Shown here: in pieces, positions 15,835 through 24,916 of the stretch
How the letters are laid out: every line of letters starts with the position of its first letter
Numbering within the stretch: the first letter of the stretch is position 1
Source: JBHENC01 sp051000345
GTDB taxonomy: Bacteria > Acidobacteriota > Blastocatellia > Pyrinomonadales > Pyrinomonadaceae
DNA length: 64,000 nucleotides
Reading direction: 5' to 3'
Assembly (NCBI GenBank): GCA_051000345.1
Contig: JBPCOJ010000092.1
Location: 1-64,000 of the forward strand
Translations under genes and position numbers: made by a program
The notes under the pieces: model-generated
Databases searched by the model: none
What the model was told of the DNA's origin: nothing
The model's input: the letters and a program-made list of their open reading frames with translations, nothing else

Positions 15835-18800
15835 ATGGATAACGAAGCAACGAATTACGTCCAGATTGAGCCGCTGAAAAAGTCTGATAAGCATTTTGAC
15901 TTTCAGGCTTTTCGCCGCACACTGCAAGATCGCAGCGGCAAAGAATACTGGCGCAGCCTCGACGAACTTTCCGACACAGAAGAGTTTCAAGCTTACCTCG
16001 GCAACGAATTCCCCAGCCAGGCGGAAACATGGCTTGATCCGGTTGGCCGCCGCACGTTTATGAAGTTAATGGCGGCGTCCTTAGCATTCGCGGGCGTCAG
16101 TGCCTGCACCGTGCAGCCGCCGGAAAACATCGTGCCGTATGTTCGCCAGCCCGAAGAAATCATTGTCGGCAAGCCACTTTTTTTCGCCACTGCGATGCCA
16201 TTTCCGGGCGGCGCGACGGGACTCCTTGTGCGCAGCAATGAAGGCCGCCCGACGAAGGTTGAAGGCAACACGCTTCACCCAGGCAGTCTCGGCGCCACAG
16301 ACCTCTTCGCACAGGCTTCGATCCTCACGATGTATGACCCCGACCGCGCGCAAACGATCCTGTATCGCGGGCAGCAACGGACGTGGGCAGATTTCTTGGG
16401 CGAGATGCGCAAGGTGGTTGATGAGGCGACGAACACGGGCGGCGCGGGGCTTCACTTGCTCACCGGAAACGTTACCTCGCCGACGCTCGCCAGCCAGTTG
16501 GACGCTTTTCGCCGCACGTATCCGGCGGCGAAGTGGCACGTTTACGAACCCGCCGGACACAACAACACGAACATGGGCGCGCGTCTCGCATTCGACCAGT
16601 TCGTCAATACGATTTATCGCTTTAGCCAAGCCGACAGAGTGCTGGCGATTGATTCCAACTTTCTCGCCGCGACGCCCGGCAACATACGTTACACGCGCGA
16701 GTTTCGCTTGCGCCAGCGCGTCGAAGACAGCAACGGCGGCGACATCGCGCGCCTCTATGCGATTGAATCAACGCCGACGAACACTGGAATGCTCGCAGAC
16801 CATCGCCTTGCCTTGCGTCCGAGCGAAATAGAATCCTTCGTGCGCGCGATAGCGGCGGGCGTCGGCGCGGGCGGCGCAAACGCAGGCACAACGACGAACA
16901 ACGCCGCGCCAAATTCTACACACGCAAAATGGATTAGTGCGCTCGTTAAAGATTTGCAGGCACATCGTGGCCGCAGCATCGTTATCGCGGGCGACGAGCA
17001 ATCGCCGCAGGTACACGCGCTCGCACACGCGATCAACGCCGCGCTCGGCAACATCGGTCAAACAGTTCTTTACACGGATTCGATTGAAGCGCACCCGACG
17101 GACGCGCAGGGCAACGCCGTTGACCAGATGCAATCTCTGCGCGAGTTGATGCAGGACATTGACGCTGGCGCTGTAAAGACACTCGTTATACTCGGCGGCA
17201 ATCCTGTTTATGATGCGCCCGTTGATCTCAACTTCGGCGCGCGTTTTCAGAAAGTTCCTCTGCGTGTGCAGCTCGGTTTATTCAACGACGAAACGGCGGA
17301 GTTGTGTCACTGGCATATTCCAGAAGCGCACTACCTCGAATCTTGGTCTGACACGCGCGCGTTTGACGGCACGGCTTCGATTATTCAACCTTTGATCGCG
17401 CCGCTTTACGGCGGCAGAACGACGCACGAGATTCTCGCCGTGCTGCTTAACGAAGCGGATCGTTTGCCTTACGACATCGTGCGCGGCTACTGGCAAACAC
17501 AGTATCGCGGCGGCGACTTTGAAACTTTCTGGCGCAAGTCCGTGCATGACGGCGTAATCGCAGGCACAGCCTTCGCTCCGAAAAACTTTGCCGTCAAAGC
17601 GGACGCCGCGAGCGCGAATCAGCCTGCGAATTCTTCCACGACCACAAGCGGCGGCGCGCAAGGCTACGAAATTGTTTTTCGTCCAGACCCGTCCGTTTAC
17701 GACGGGCGCTTTGCCAACAACGGCTGGTTACAGGAATTGCCGAAGCCTTTAACGAAACTTACATGGGACAACGCTGTGATGGTCAGCCCGAACACGGCGA
17801 AGAGTCTCGGACTTTTTGATAGTAGTACGGGTCTTTACCGTAACGGAGAGCAAGGCAATGATTTCGACGCGAAGGGCGGCGATCACACTGCGGAGATCGT
17901 TGAAATAAATTATGCGGGGCGCAAAGTGCGCGGGCCGCTATGGGTGCTGCCCGGCCAACCTGATAATTGCATCACCGTGCATTTAGGCTACGGACGCACG
18001 CGAGCGGGGCGCGTCGGCACAGGCACATCGGATAATCCCGTCGGCTTTAACGCTTACCAGATTCGCACGTCGGACGCGCTTTGGTTCGGCACGGGCGCAA
18101 AGCTTACGAAGACAGGCGAGGGATATGAGCTTGCCACGTCGCAGCTTCACTTCAACATGGCCGGGCGCGAGATCATACGCGCCGCAACGCTCGAAGAATA
18201 TCGCAAAAATCCTGACTTCGCGCCGAAGGAAACGCACGAGCCGCCGCCGGGCGAAACGATGTACCAAACGAATCCCGGCTATGAGTACAAAGGCTACAAG
18301 TGGGGTATGTCTATTGACTTGAGCACATGCGTCGGCTGCAACGCGTGCGTCATCGCGTGCCAAGCGGAGAACAACATTCCCGTCGTCGGCAAAGAACAGG
18401 TGATACGCAGCCGCGAAATGCACTGGTTAAGAGTTGATGCTTATTTTCGCGGCGCATTGGAGAACCCCGAAGGCGTTTCGTTTATGCCTGTGCCGTGTAT
18501 GCAGTGCGAGAATGCGCCGTGCGAGCCTGTCTGCCCTGTCGCGGCGACGGTGCATGACACGGAAGGTTTGAACGTAATGGTCTATAACCGTTGCATCGGC
18601 ACGCGGTATTGTTCCAACAACTGCCCGTACAAAGTGCGCCGCTTCAACTTTCTGCTTTATCAGGATTGGTACACGCCGAGTTTGAAGTTAATGCGCAACC
18701 CGGAAGTCAGCGTTCGCAGTCGCGGCGTGATGGAGAAATGCACTTATTGTATTCAGCGCATTCAGTCCGGCAAAATCGAATCCGAGAAAGAGAATCGCCC

Positions 18801-19017
18801 GATCCGCGACGGCGAAGTGCAGACGGCTTGCATGAGCGTATGCCCTGCGGATGCAATTGTGTTCGGCGACATGAACGACGAAAACAGCCGCGTGCATAAG
18901 ATGAAGGAATACGAGCGCGACTACGGGCTTCTTGCTGAATTGAACACGCGCCCGCGCACGACTTATCTGGCGGAGATACGCAACCCGAATCCTGAAATGG
19001 AAGGGGCTAAGGCTTAA
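15835..19017 (+). CDS. actB: alternative complex III subunit ActB (molybdopterin-fold + Fe-S protein)
   Basis: 1060 residues, a fusion typical of ActB: an N-terminal molybdopterin-oxidoreductase-like fold (about 100-780, no cofactor expected in this family) and a C-terminal ferredoxin region. A twin-arginine signal GRRTFMKLMAAS begins at 71 and is followed by a lipobox-like GVSAC (C91). Four cysteine clusters are visible: CxxCxxCxxxC from C832, CxxCx4CxxxC from C888, a cluster from C920 with only three Cys (CIGTRYCSNNC), and one from C969 completed by CMSVC. The three-Cys site fits the single 3Fe-4S centre described for ACIII. Two Gly/Asn/Thr/Ser-rich inserts (about 340-362 and 592-610) look like flexible linkers peculiar to this organism. 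Confidence 0.95.
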   Translation: MDNEATNYVQIEPLKKSDKHFDFQAFRRTLQDRSGKEYWRSLDELSDTEEFQAYLGNEFPSQAETWLDPVGRRTFMKLMAASLAFAGVSACTVQPPENIVPYVRQPEEIIVGKPLFFATAMPFPGGATGLLVRSNEGRPTKVEGNTLHPGSLGATDLFAQASILTMYDPDRAQTILYRGQQRTWADFLGEMRKVVDEATNTGGAGLHLLTGNVTSPTLASQLDAFRRTYPAAKWHVYEPAGHNNTNMGARLAFDQFVNTIYRFSQADRVLAIDSNFLAATPGNIRYTREFRLRQRVEDSNGGDIARLYAIESTPTNTGMLADHRLALRPSEIESFVRAIAAGVGAGGANAGTTTNNAAPNSTHAKWISALVKDLQAHRGRSIVIAGDEQSPQVHALAHAINAALGNIGQTVLYTDSIEAHPTDAQGNAVDQMQSLRELMQDIDAGAVKTLVILGGNPVYDAPVDLNFGARFQKVPLRVQLGLFNDETAELCHWHIPEAHYLESWSDTRAFDGTASIIQPLIAPLYGGRTTHEILAVLLNEADRLPYDIVRGYWQTQYRGGDFETFWRKSVHDGVIAGTAFAPKNFAVKADAASANQPANSSTTTSGGAQGYEIVFRPDPSVYDGRFANNGWLQELPKPLTKLTWDNAVMVSPNTAKSLGLFDSSTGLYRNGEQGNDFDAKGGDHTAEIVEINYAGRKVRGPLWVLPGQPDNCITVHLGYGRTRAGRVGTGTSDNPVGFNAYQIRTSDALWFGTGAKLTKTGEGYELATSQLHFNMAGREIIRAATLEEYRKNPDFAPKETHEPPPGETMYQTNPGYEYKGYKWGMSIDLSTCVGCNACVIACQAENNIPVVGKEQVIRSREMHWLRVDAYFRGALENPEGVSFMPVPCMQCENAPCEPVCPVAATVHDTEGLNVMVYNRCIGTRYCSNNCPYKVRRFNFLLYQDWYTPSLKLMRNPEVSVRSRGVMEKCTYCIQRIQSGKIESEKENRPIRDGEVQTACMSVCPADAIVFGDMNDENSRVHKMKEYERDYGLLAELNTRPRTTYLAEIRNPNPEMEGAKA

Positions 19018-19022
19018 AGTAT

Positions 19023-20492
19023 ATGAGCACCATGCCACAATCGCGCGACGAGCTTCGCGTGCCGCCGCCCGCCGAAGACCCGAAGGATCGCGGCGCGGAT
19101 AATTATCCGGCAGTCATCAATCCGGGGCATACGCTTGCTTCGGTGACGGATAAGATCAGCTCGCTTGTGCTGACCACGCGCATACGGTTCGGCTGGTTGA
19201 TCGGACTTGCGATCAGCTTCATGGTTCTACAAGCGCTGATGATCTCGCTTAGTTATGTGCTCTTAAAAGGCGTCGGCGTGTGGGGCATTAACATTCCTGT
19301 CGGCTGGGGATTCGCCATCATTAACTTTGTATGGTGGATCGGTATCGGCCACGCCGGAACGCTGATCTCGGCGATTCTTTTATTGCTCCGGCAGGAGTGG
19401 CGAACTTCGATTAACCGTTTTGCCGAAGCGATGACGCTTTTTGCCGTCGCGTGCGCGGGCATTTTTCCGCTCATGCACACGGGGCGTCCGTGGCTCGCCT
19501 ACTGGATGTTTCCGTACCCGAACACGATGAATATCTGGCCGCAGTTCCGCAGTCCTTTGATGTGGGACGTGTTCGCGGTTTCGACCTACGGGATAGTGAG
19601 CTTGCTGTTCTGGTACGTCGGATTGATCCCGGATTTAGCGACGTTTCGTGACCGCTCGCGCAACCGTTTCCTGAAAATGATTTACGGCTTGCTGGCGATG
19701 GGCTGGCGCGGCTCGGCTCGTCATTGGCATCGTTACGAATCGCTTTATCTACTACTCGCGGGGCTTTCGACGCCGCTCGTGCTGTCGGTTCACACCATCG
19801 TTAGCTTCGACTTCGCCGTGTCGATTGTTCCCGGTTGGCACTCGACGATCTTTCCGCCGTACTTTGTTGCGGGCGCGGTTTACGCGGGCTTTGCGATGGT
19901 GCTCACCTTGATGATTCCTTTGCGGAAGTGGTATCACCTCGAAGACTTCATCACGATGCGCCACATACACAACGCCGCGAAGGTCATGCTGGCGACGGGG
20001 CTGATCGTTTTCTACGGCTATATTATGGAAGCGTTCTTCGGCTGGTACGCGGGCGGTTACGAATGGTTCATGATTAAGAACCGTGCGATGGGGCCGTATG
20101 CCTTCTTTTACTGGTCGCTGATTTTGTGCAACGGATTGATCCCGCAGCTTCTCTGGTCAAAGCGTGTCCGCGAGCACCTGATCGTGCTGTGGATGATCTC
20201 GATGGTCGTCAACGTCGGCATGTGGCTGGAGCGCTTTATCATCGTCGTGACGAGCTTGCACCGCGATTTTCTGCCGTCCTCGTGGGGCATGTTCAAGCCG
20301 ACGTTCTGGGACATCTCGACGTTTGTCGGCACGCTCGGACTTTTCCTGACATTGATATTTTTGTTTGTGCGCGTGTTGCCGATGATCTCCATTTTCGAGG
20401 TGCGAACGCTTACTCCGCAGGGGCAACTCAAAGACGGCGAATCGCACGACGTGACCGCCGCCGGAGCGCCCGCCTTGAGCGCTGGCGATTGA
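19023..20492 (+). CDS. actC: alternative complex III subunit ActC (NrfD/PsrC-like quinol-binding)
   Basis: 489 residues with about ten transmembrane helices of the NrfD/PsrC type, starting after a 60-residue cytoplasmic tail. This subunit carries a quinol site and a proposed half proton channel. Conserved stretches include WWIGIGHAGTLISAILLL and HTIVSFDFAVSIVPGWHST, which hold the conserved His/Asp residues near the quinone. It starts five bases after actB stops. The related subunit ActF is encoded three genes further on. Assignment rests on family features and gene order and is firm. Confidence 0.94.
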   Translation: MSTMPQSRDELRVPPPAEDPKDRGADNYPAVINPGHTLASVTDKISSLVLTTRIRFGWLIGLAISFMVLQALMISLSYVLLKGVGVWGINIPVGWGFAIINFVWWIGIGHAGTLISAILLLLRQEWRTSINRFAEAMTLFAVACAGIFPLMHTGRPWLAYWMFPYPNTMNIWPQFRSPLMWDVFAVSTYGIVSLLFWYVGLIPDLATFRDRSRNRFLKMIYGLLAMGWRGSARHWHRYESLYLLLAGLSTPLVLSVHTIVSFDFAVSIVPGWHSTIFPPYFVAGAVYAGFAMVLTLMIPLRKWYHLEDFITMRHIHNAAKVMLATGLIVFYGYIMEAFFGWYAGGYEWFMIKNRAMGPYAFFYWSLILCNGLIPQLLWSKRVREHLIVLWMISMVVNVGMWLERFIIVVTSLHRDFLPSSWGMFKPTFWDISTFVGTLGLFLTLIFLFVRVLPMISIFEVRTLTPQGQLKDGESHDVTAAGAPALSAGD

Positions 20493-20557
20493 GAACGAAC
20501 CGAAAGTGTTATCTCTGGTTCAGTCTGACTGAAGAGCAAGTGTGAGCAAGTGAACCT

Positions 20558-21133
20558 ATGGACGAGCATATTCTAAACAGGAAGTTGGTCAAGCCCGGGC
20601 ACGCCGGAGAGCTTTACGGTTTGATGGCCGAGTTTGAAACGCCGGATGCGGTGGTGGATGCGGCGCGGCGGGCGCACGCGGCGGGCTATCGCAAGATGGA
20701 CGCCTACTCGCCGTTCCCGATTGAGGAATTATCCGAAGCTGTCGGCTTTCACAAAACCCGCGTGCCGCTAATCGTTTTAATCGGCGGCATCATCGGCGGC
20801 TTAACCGGCTATTTGATGCAGTATTATTTGCTGGCAATCGATTATCCTTTGCAGATCGGCGGCAAGCCGATGAACAGTTGGCCGCAATACATCCCGATCA
20901 CGTTTGAGATGACGATACTGGTTGCTTCGGCGGCGGGCGTGATCGGAATGCTCTTTTTGAACGGATTGCCGATGCCGTATCATCCCGTCTTCAACGTGCC
21001 GCGCTTTGAACTCGCCAGCAGCGAGCGTTTCTTTCTCGTCATCGAAGCCGCCGACCCGAAGTTCAAGCGCGATGAAACGACGAGCTTTCTTCAAGGTTTG
21101 AACCCGCACGAGGTGTCCGATGTTCAGTTATAA
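20558..21133 (+). CDS. actD: alternative complex III subunit ActD (DUF3341)
   Basis: 191 residues: a soluble N-terminal ferredoxin-like region (YGLMAEFETPDAVVDAARRA, then YRKMDAYSPFPIEEL) followed by two transmembrane helices (about 72-95 and 112-138) and a short C-terminal tail. This is the DUF3341 architecture of ActD, a structural membrane subunit of ACIII. The 3' end overlaps actE by 14 bases, implying translational coupling. Confidence 0.93.
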   Translation: MDEHILNRKLVKPGHAGELYGLMAEFETPDAVVDAARRAHAAGYRKMDAYSPFPIEELSEAVGFHKTRVPLIVLIGGIIGGLTGYLMQYYLLAIDYPLQIGGKPMNSWPQYIPITFEMTILVASAAGVIGMLFLNGLPMPYHPVFNVPRFELASSERFFLVIEAADPKFKRDETTSFLQGLNPHEVSDVQL

Positions 21134-22013
21134 AACTTTGAGACTGGCACATCTCTGCTGCGACGCTGGTAGGCGGCAACGACGCGCGTTGTTGCTCACA
21201 TCGGCAATGGTGTTTGTCGCGGCGGCTTCGGGCTGTCGCTATGACATGCAGAATCAACCGAAGTATATTGCGCTACGCGAAAGCACTTTCTTCAAAGACG
21301 GCGTTTCCGCGCGACCTCTGGAAAAGGGAACGATTCCGCGCGGCTATCTGCGCGATGATACGTATTTCTGGACGGGCAAGGGCAATCCGGGCGGCGGCAC
21401 GGGCAGCAGCAATAACGGCGGCAACGGTGTCGGCGCTTCTTCCGGGGCAGCCGCAGCGGGTCGCAATGGCGGCGGGCAAGGTGGAAGCACGACGAACGAG
21501 CGCGGCGATGCGGTGTCCGGCGAAGCGGGCAGCACGTCGCAAAGCGCGAACCCGTCGGCAGCGACCCAGAACGCGGGCGGCGCGGCGGCAGGCGTGGCGA
21601 GCGGCGCAGCAGGCGAAACGGACGGCACTGTTTTCCCGTATCCCGTCACGCAGGCGATGGTCGAGCGCGGGCAAGAGCGTTTCAATATTTATTGTTCGAT
21701 GTGTCACGGCATGACGGGCTACGGCGACGGCATGATCGTGCGTCGTGGCTATAAACGTCCGCCGTCGTATCACACGGATGAGTTGCGCGCGAAGCCCGTC
21801 GGCCATTATTTCGACGTGATGACAAACGGTTGGGGTTCGATGCCGAGCTACGCAGAGCAGATACCGCCGCAGGATCGATGGGCGATTGCCTCTTACATAC
21901 GCGCTTTGCAAATGAGTCAGCGGGGTGCGGCGGCAACGAGCACAAACAATGCGGCTGTCGGCGGTGGACAGGAAGCGCGCACGCCAACGCCCGTCAGACA
22001 AGGACAACAGTAG
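21120..22013 (+). CDS. actE: alternative complex III subunit ActE, monoheme cytochrome c lipoprotein
   Basis: 297 residues. A signal sequence ends in a lipobox (AAASG-C39), then comes an ActE-type N-terminal part (about 40-87). Residues about 88-175 are an unusual insert of Gly, Ser, Ala, Asn and Thr. A cytochrome c domain follows with CSMCH at 192-196 and the Met ligand in GWGSMPSY. The insert nearly doubles the spacing between anchor and heme relative to a compact ActE and is predicted to be disordered. It starts inside the end of actD and abuts actF with no gap. Role: periplasmic electron exit from ACIII toward the caa3 oxidase. Confidence 0.92.
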   Translation: MFSYKTLRLAHLCCDAGRRQRRALLLTSAMVFVAAASGCRYDMQNQPKYIALRESTFFKDGVSARPLEKGTIPRGYLRDDTYFWTGKGNPGGGTGSSNNGGNGVGASSGAAAAGRNGGGQGGSTTNERGDAVSGEAGSTSQSANPSAATQNAGGAAAGVASGAAGETDGTVFPYPVTQAMVERGQERFNIYCSMCHGMTGYGDGMIVRRGYKRPPSYHTDELRAKPVGHYFDVMTNGWGSMPSYAEQIPPQDRWAIASYIRALQMSQRGAAATSTNNAAVGGGQEARTPTPVRQGQQ

Positions 22014-23273
22014 ATGGACGCGACATACACGACGCACCGCGAAGCTAACGCAAAAAATTACCAGCCGCCGACGGCGGTGCGCTCCTTTTATAAAGAGGCG
22101 ATGGTGATCGGCGTGCTCGGCGCAATCGCGCTGTTAATCGGCGTGGTTCTCGCGCCGGAGCAATTCTTTCGCTCGTATCTATTCGCGTTTATGTTCTGGC
22201 TCGGCATCGCTCTCGGCTCGCTCGCGCTTTTGATGGTGCAGCATTTGTCGGGCGGCGCGTGGGGCATCGTCACACGCCGTATGCTCGAAGCCGCTGCCGC
22301 GACGCTGCCTATTTTGGGCGTGCTGTTCATTCCGATTGCGCTCTCGTTTTTCACGCACCATCAGTTATACGAATGGGCTGGCGGCGGCGCAGGGCATGAA
22401 GCCGCAGGGCTTGAAGGCGGCGCGCACGATCCGATTGCGCATAAGATAGGCTATTTGAATCCGACGTTTTTTATCATCCGTGCCGTCATCTATTTTGTGA
22501 TCTGGAGCGCGATGGCGTTGCTGCTCAATCGCTGGTCAACCGAGCAAGACCGCACGGGCGATCCGTCTTTGCCGACGCGTATGCGAATCCTGAGCGGGCC
22601 GGGCATTGTGGTTTATGCACTGACGATTACGTTTGCTTCCGTTGATTGGATCATGTCGCTTGCGCCGGAATGGACTTCGACGATCTTCGGTATTTTGACG
22701 CTTGGCGGGCAAGGCTTGAGCGCGATGTCTTTTATGATCCTGATGACCGCGTGGCTTATCAAGTACGAACCGTTCGCAAGCGTGCTCAAGCCGCGCCACT
22801 TTCACGATCTCGGCAAGCTGCTGATGACATTCACAATGCTCTGGGCATATTTTGCGTTCTCGCAGCTTTTGATTATCTATTCGGGAAATCTGCCGGAAGA
22901 AATAACATGGTATCTGGACAGAATGCGCGGCGGCTGGCAGTACATCGCGTTTGCGCTAGTGGTGTTTCAATTTTCGCTGCCGTTCGCGTTGTTGCTCTCG
23001 CGCGATTTGAAGCGCAACGCGAATCGTCTCGTCTTTATCGCGTCGCTCGCGTTGTTCATGCGATTAGTTGATAATTTCTGGATGGTCGAGCCGCAGTTTC
23101 ATAAAGCGAATATGAGCAGCTTAGGTTTGTCGGCGATTCTGTTGGACATCGCCGCGCCCGTTGCGATCGGCGGCATCTGGCTCGCGGCCTTCGCTTACCG
23201 TTTATCGCAGAGGCCGCTGCTTCCCGTTAATGATCCATACTTAGCGGATGGACTCAATCCGAAAGGGCATTGA
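22014..23273 (+). CDS. actF: alternative complex III subunit ActF (NrfD-like)
   Basis: 419 residues with about ten hydrophobic helices, a shorter NrfD-like relative of ActC. The ATG follows the actE stop directly, so translation is probably coupled. Features include FYKEAMVIGVLGAIALLIGV at the first helix, SVDWIMSLAPEWTSTIFG and LDRMRGGWQYIAFALVVFQF, all familiar from ActF. In ACIII this subunit forms the second half of the membrane arm and lacks a proven quinone site. Confidence 0.93.
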   Translation: MDATYTTHREANAKNYQPPTAVRSFYKEAMVIGVLGAIALLIGVVLAPEQFFRSYLFAFMFWLGIALGSLALLMVQHLSGGAWGIVTRRMLEAAAATLPILGVLFIPIALSFFTHHQLYEWAGGGAGHEAAGLEGGAHDPIAHKIGYLNPTFFIIRAVIYFVIWSAMALLLNRWSTEQDRTGDPSLPTRMRILSGPGIVVYALTITFASVDWIMSLAPEWTSTIFGILTLGGQGLSAMSFMILMTAWLIKYEPFASVLKPRHFHDLGKLLMTFTMLWAYFAFSQLLIIYSGNLPEEITWYLDRMRGGWQYIAFALVVFQFSLPFALLLSRDLKRNANRLVFIASLALFMRLVDNFWMVEPQFHKANMSSLGLSAILLDIAAPVAIGGIWLAAFAYRLSQRPLLPVNDPYLADGLNPKGH

Positions 23274-23349
23274 GCGGAAAGACTTTTTCGAGGAGATAGC
23301 GAAATAGGCGGCGTAAACAAAAGTTCGAGTTTGAGGCGTTTGATTTTTT

Positions 23350-23937
23350 ATGAGCGAAACGATTTATCATGGCGATAGAAGCGGCGGACACGAGGATGAA
23401 CGGCGCACGCCGGACACGGGGCATATACAGAACCCGGACGTGCAGCATGAAATGTCGGACGTTGACGTTGGCGCAATTCTGAAGTTCATCGTCGTGCTTG
23501 CCATCGGGATAGCGCTTATTTTCGGAATCGCCGCCGGAGCGATCAAAGCCTTCAATTATGTTGCGGACGAAGTTGACCCGGATATTCCTTCGCCGATGGC
23601 GCTCAAGGAAGAAGATCGTATGCCGCCGGAGCCGCGCCTGCAACTTGCGAAAGGCTGGAATTTTGAAGGCCATAATCTGGAGTTGCAGGAGCCGCAGGCC
23701 GAGCGCAGAATGCTGCTCGAAAAGTGGAATAAACAGATGGAGCAAAGCGGCACAGACCCGCAAACGGGGGCTGTCCACACGCCCGTCAAAGAAGCGATGC
23801 GCATGGTCGTCGAACAAAATATGCCCGCGCGACAAATGACTGCGAAACAACTGAACAGCGGCAAAGTCACCAACGAAGGCATACCTGTCCCGGACGCACA
23901 AAGCTCCGGGCAGCAAACTGACAGCCGCGACAAATAG
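23350..23937 (+). CDS. small membrane protein of the act-cox operon, unknown role
   Basis: 195 residues: a charged N-terminus of about 40 residues, a single transmembrane helix (about 43-68, FIVVLAIGIALIFGIAAGAI) and a hydrophilic C-terminal domain with a conserved-looking segment around PPEPRLQL and a helical stretch (about 110-165). Orientation would place the C-terminus in the periplasm. It sits between actF and the Sco gene, the place where some ACIII loci encode an accessory subunit. No heme or metal motif is visible. It could be an extra ACIII subunit or an ACIII-caa3 supercomplex linker; that is inference from position. Confidence 0.75.
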   Translation: MSETIYHGDRSGGHEDERRTPDTGHIQNPDVQHEMSDVDVGAILKFIVVLAIGIALIFGIAAGAIKAFNYVADEVDPDIPSPMALKEEDRMPPEPRLQLAKGWNFEGHNLELQEPQAERRMLLEKWNKQMEQSGTDPQTGAVHTPVKEAMRMVVEQNMPARQMTAKQLNSGKVTNEGIPVPDAQSSGQQTDSRDK

Positions 23938-23985
23938 CCGCACTGTCGCAAAAGGGTTTTAAGCAAGTAAGAAAGAAGAAGTACC

Positions 23986-24915
23986 TTGAAAGTTCAAACC
24001 ATAAAAAGGGAAGCGAGACAACCGAACATAACCGCACCTGTGCGCCGCCGCGCGAACGTATTGCTCATCGCATTGAGCGTCGCGTGTTTGAGCGTGCCCG
24101 TTTATGCGCAGTACGGAACGGGGCCGCTTGAAATGCGCAAGCAGAGTCAGCAGAGCAACGCCGTGCCTGTGGCTTTACAAAACGTCGGCATAGATCAACG
24201 CCTGAACGAGCAGTTGCCGCTCGACGCCGTGTTTCGTGACGAAGCGGGGCGCGATGTCAAACTCGGCGATTATTTCAAAAGCGGCAAGCCCGTTGTGCTG
24301 TCGCTCGTTTATTACGATTGCCCTATGCTCTGCACGCAAGTTTTGAACGGCGAAGTCGAAAGCTTTCGCAATCTGCCGTTCACGCTCGGCAAGGATTACG
24401 AGGCCATCAGCGTTAGCTTCGATCCGCGCGAAAAGCCGGAATTAGCCGCCGGGAAAAAACAGCTTTATGCGATGGACTACAAGCGTCCGGGAGTCGCCGA
24501 AGGGTGGCATTTCTTGACAGGCGATGCCGCTTCGATTAAACGCCTGACCGACGCCGTAGGATTTCGTTACGTCTACGATGAAGGCACAAAGCAGTTTGCG
24601 CACGCGAGCGCGATTTATGTGGCGACGCCCGAAGGCAAGCTCTCGCGTTATCTTTACGGCATCTCGTACCCGCCCAAGCAGATGCGTTTCGGTTTGATCG
24701 AAGCCGCTGCGGGCAAAATCGGGTCGCCGATTAATCAACTGCTTTTCTATTGTTATCATTATGATCCGACGACGGGAAAGTACGGCGTCGCGGTGCTCAA
24801 TGTAATGCGCGCGGGCGGTGTTTTGACGGTGCTGTCGCTTCTTGCGCTAATACTTTTATTGCGACGCCGTAAACAAAGCGTAGAGCATCTGGAAGAAGCA
24901 ACAGGAGCCGTATAG
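23986..24915 (+). CDS. Sco1/SenC-family copper chaperone for cytochrome oxidase
   Basis: 309 residues from a TTG start with AAGAAGAAG upstream; no in-frame ATG precedes the signal sequence. A signal peptide (VLLIALSVACLSVPVYAQ) is followed by a thioredoxin fold with the copper motif CPMLC (in YYDCPMLCTQ) and the distal His in FAHASAIYV. An added C-terminal membrane helix (about 274-296) is followed by a basic tail. Sco proteins deliver copper to the CuA site of subunit II, encoded by the next gene only one base away. The C-terminal anchor is unusual compared with N-anchored Sco1. Confidence 0.93.
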   Translation: MKVQTIKREARQPNITAPVRRRANVLLIALSVACLSVPVYAQYGTGPLEMRKQSQQSNAVPVALQNVGIDQRLNEQLPLDAVFRDEAGRDVKLGDYFKSGKPVVLSLVYYDCPMLCTQVLNGEVESFRNLPFTLGKDYEAISVSFDPREKPELAAGKKQLYAMDYKRPGVAEGWHFLTGDAASIKRLTDAVGFRYVYDEGTKQFAHASAIYVATPEGKLSRYLYGISYPPKQMRFGLIEAAAGKIGSPINQLLFYCYHYDPTTGKYGVAVLNVMRAGGVLTVLSLLALILLLRRRKQSVEHLEEATGAV

Positions 24916-24916
24916 A

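Noticed and set aside
15142..15990. 282-codon antisense frame across actA and the start of actB
   Set aside because: Same reasoning: the sense strand carries five heme motifs and the twin-arginine signal; the antisense product is compositionally odd and overlaps the gap between two certain genes.
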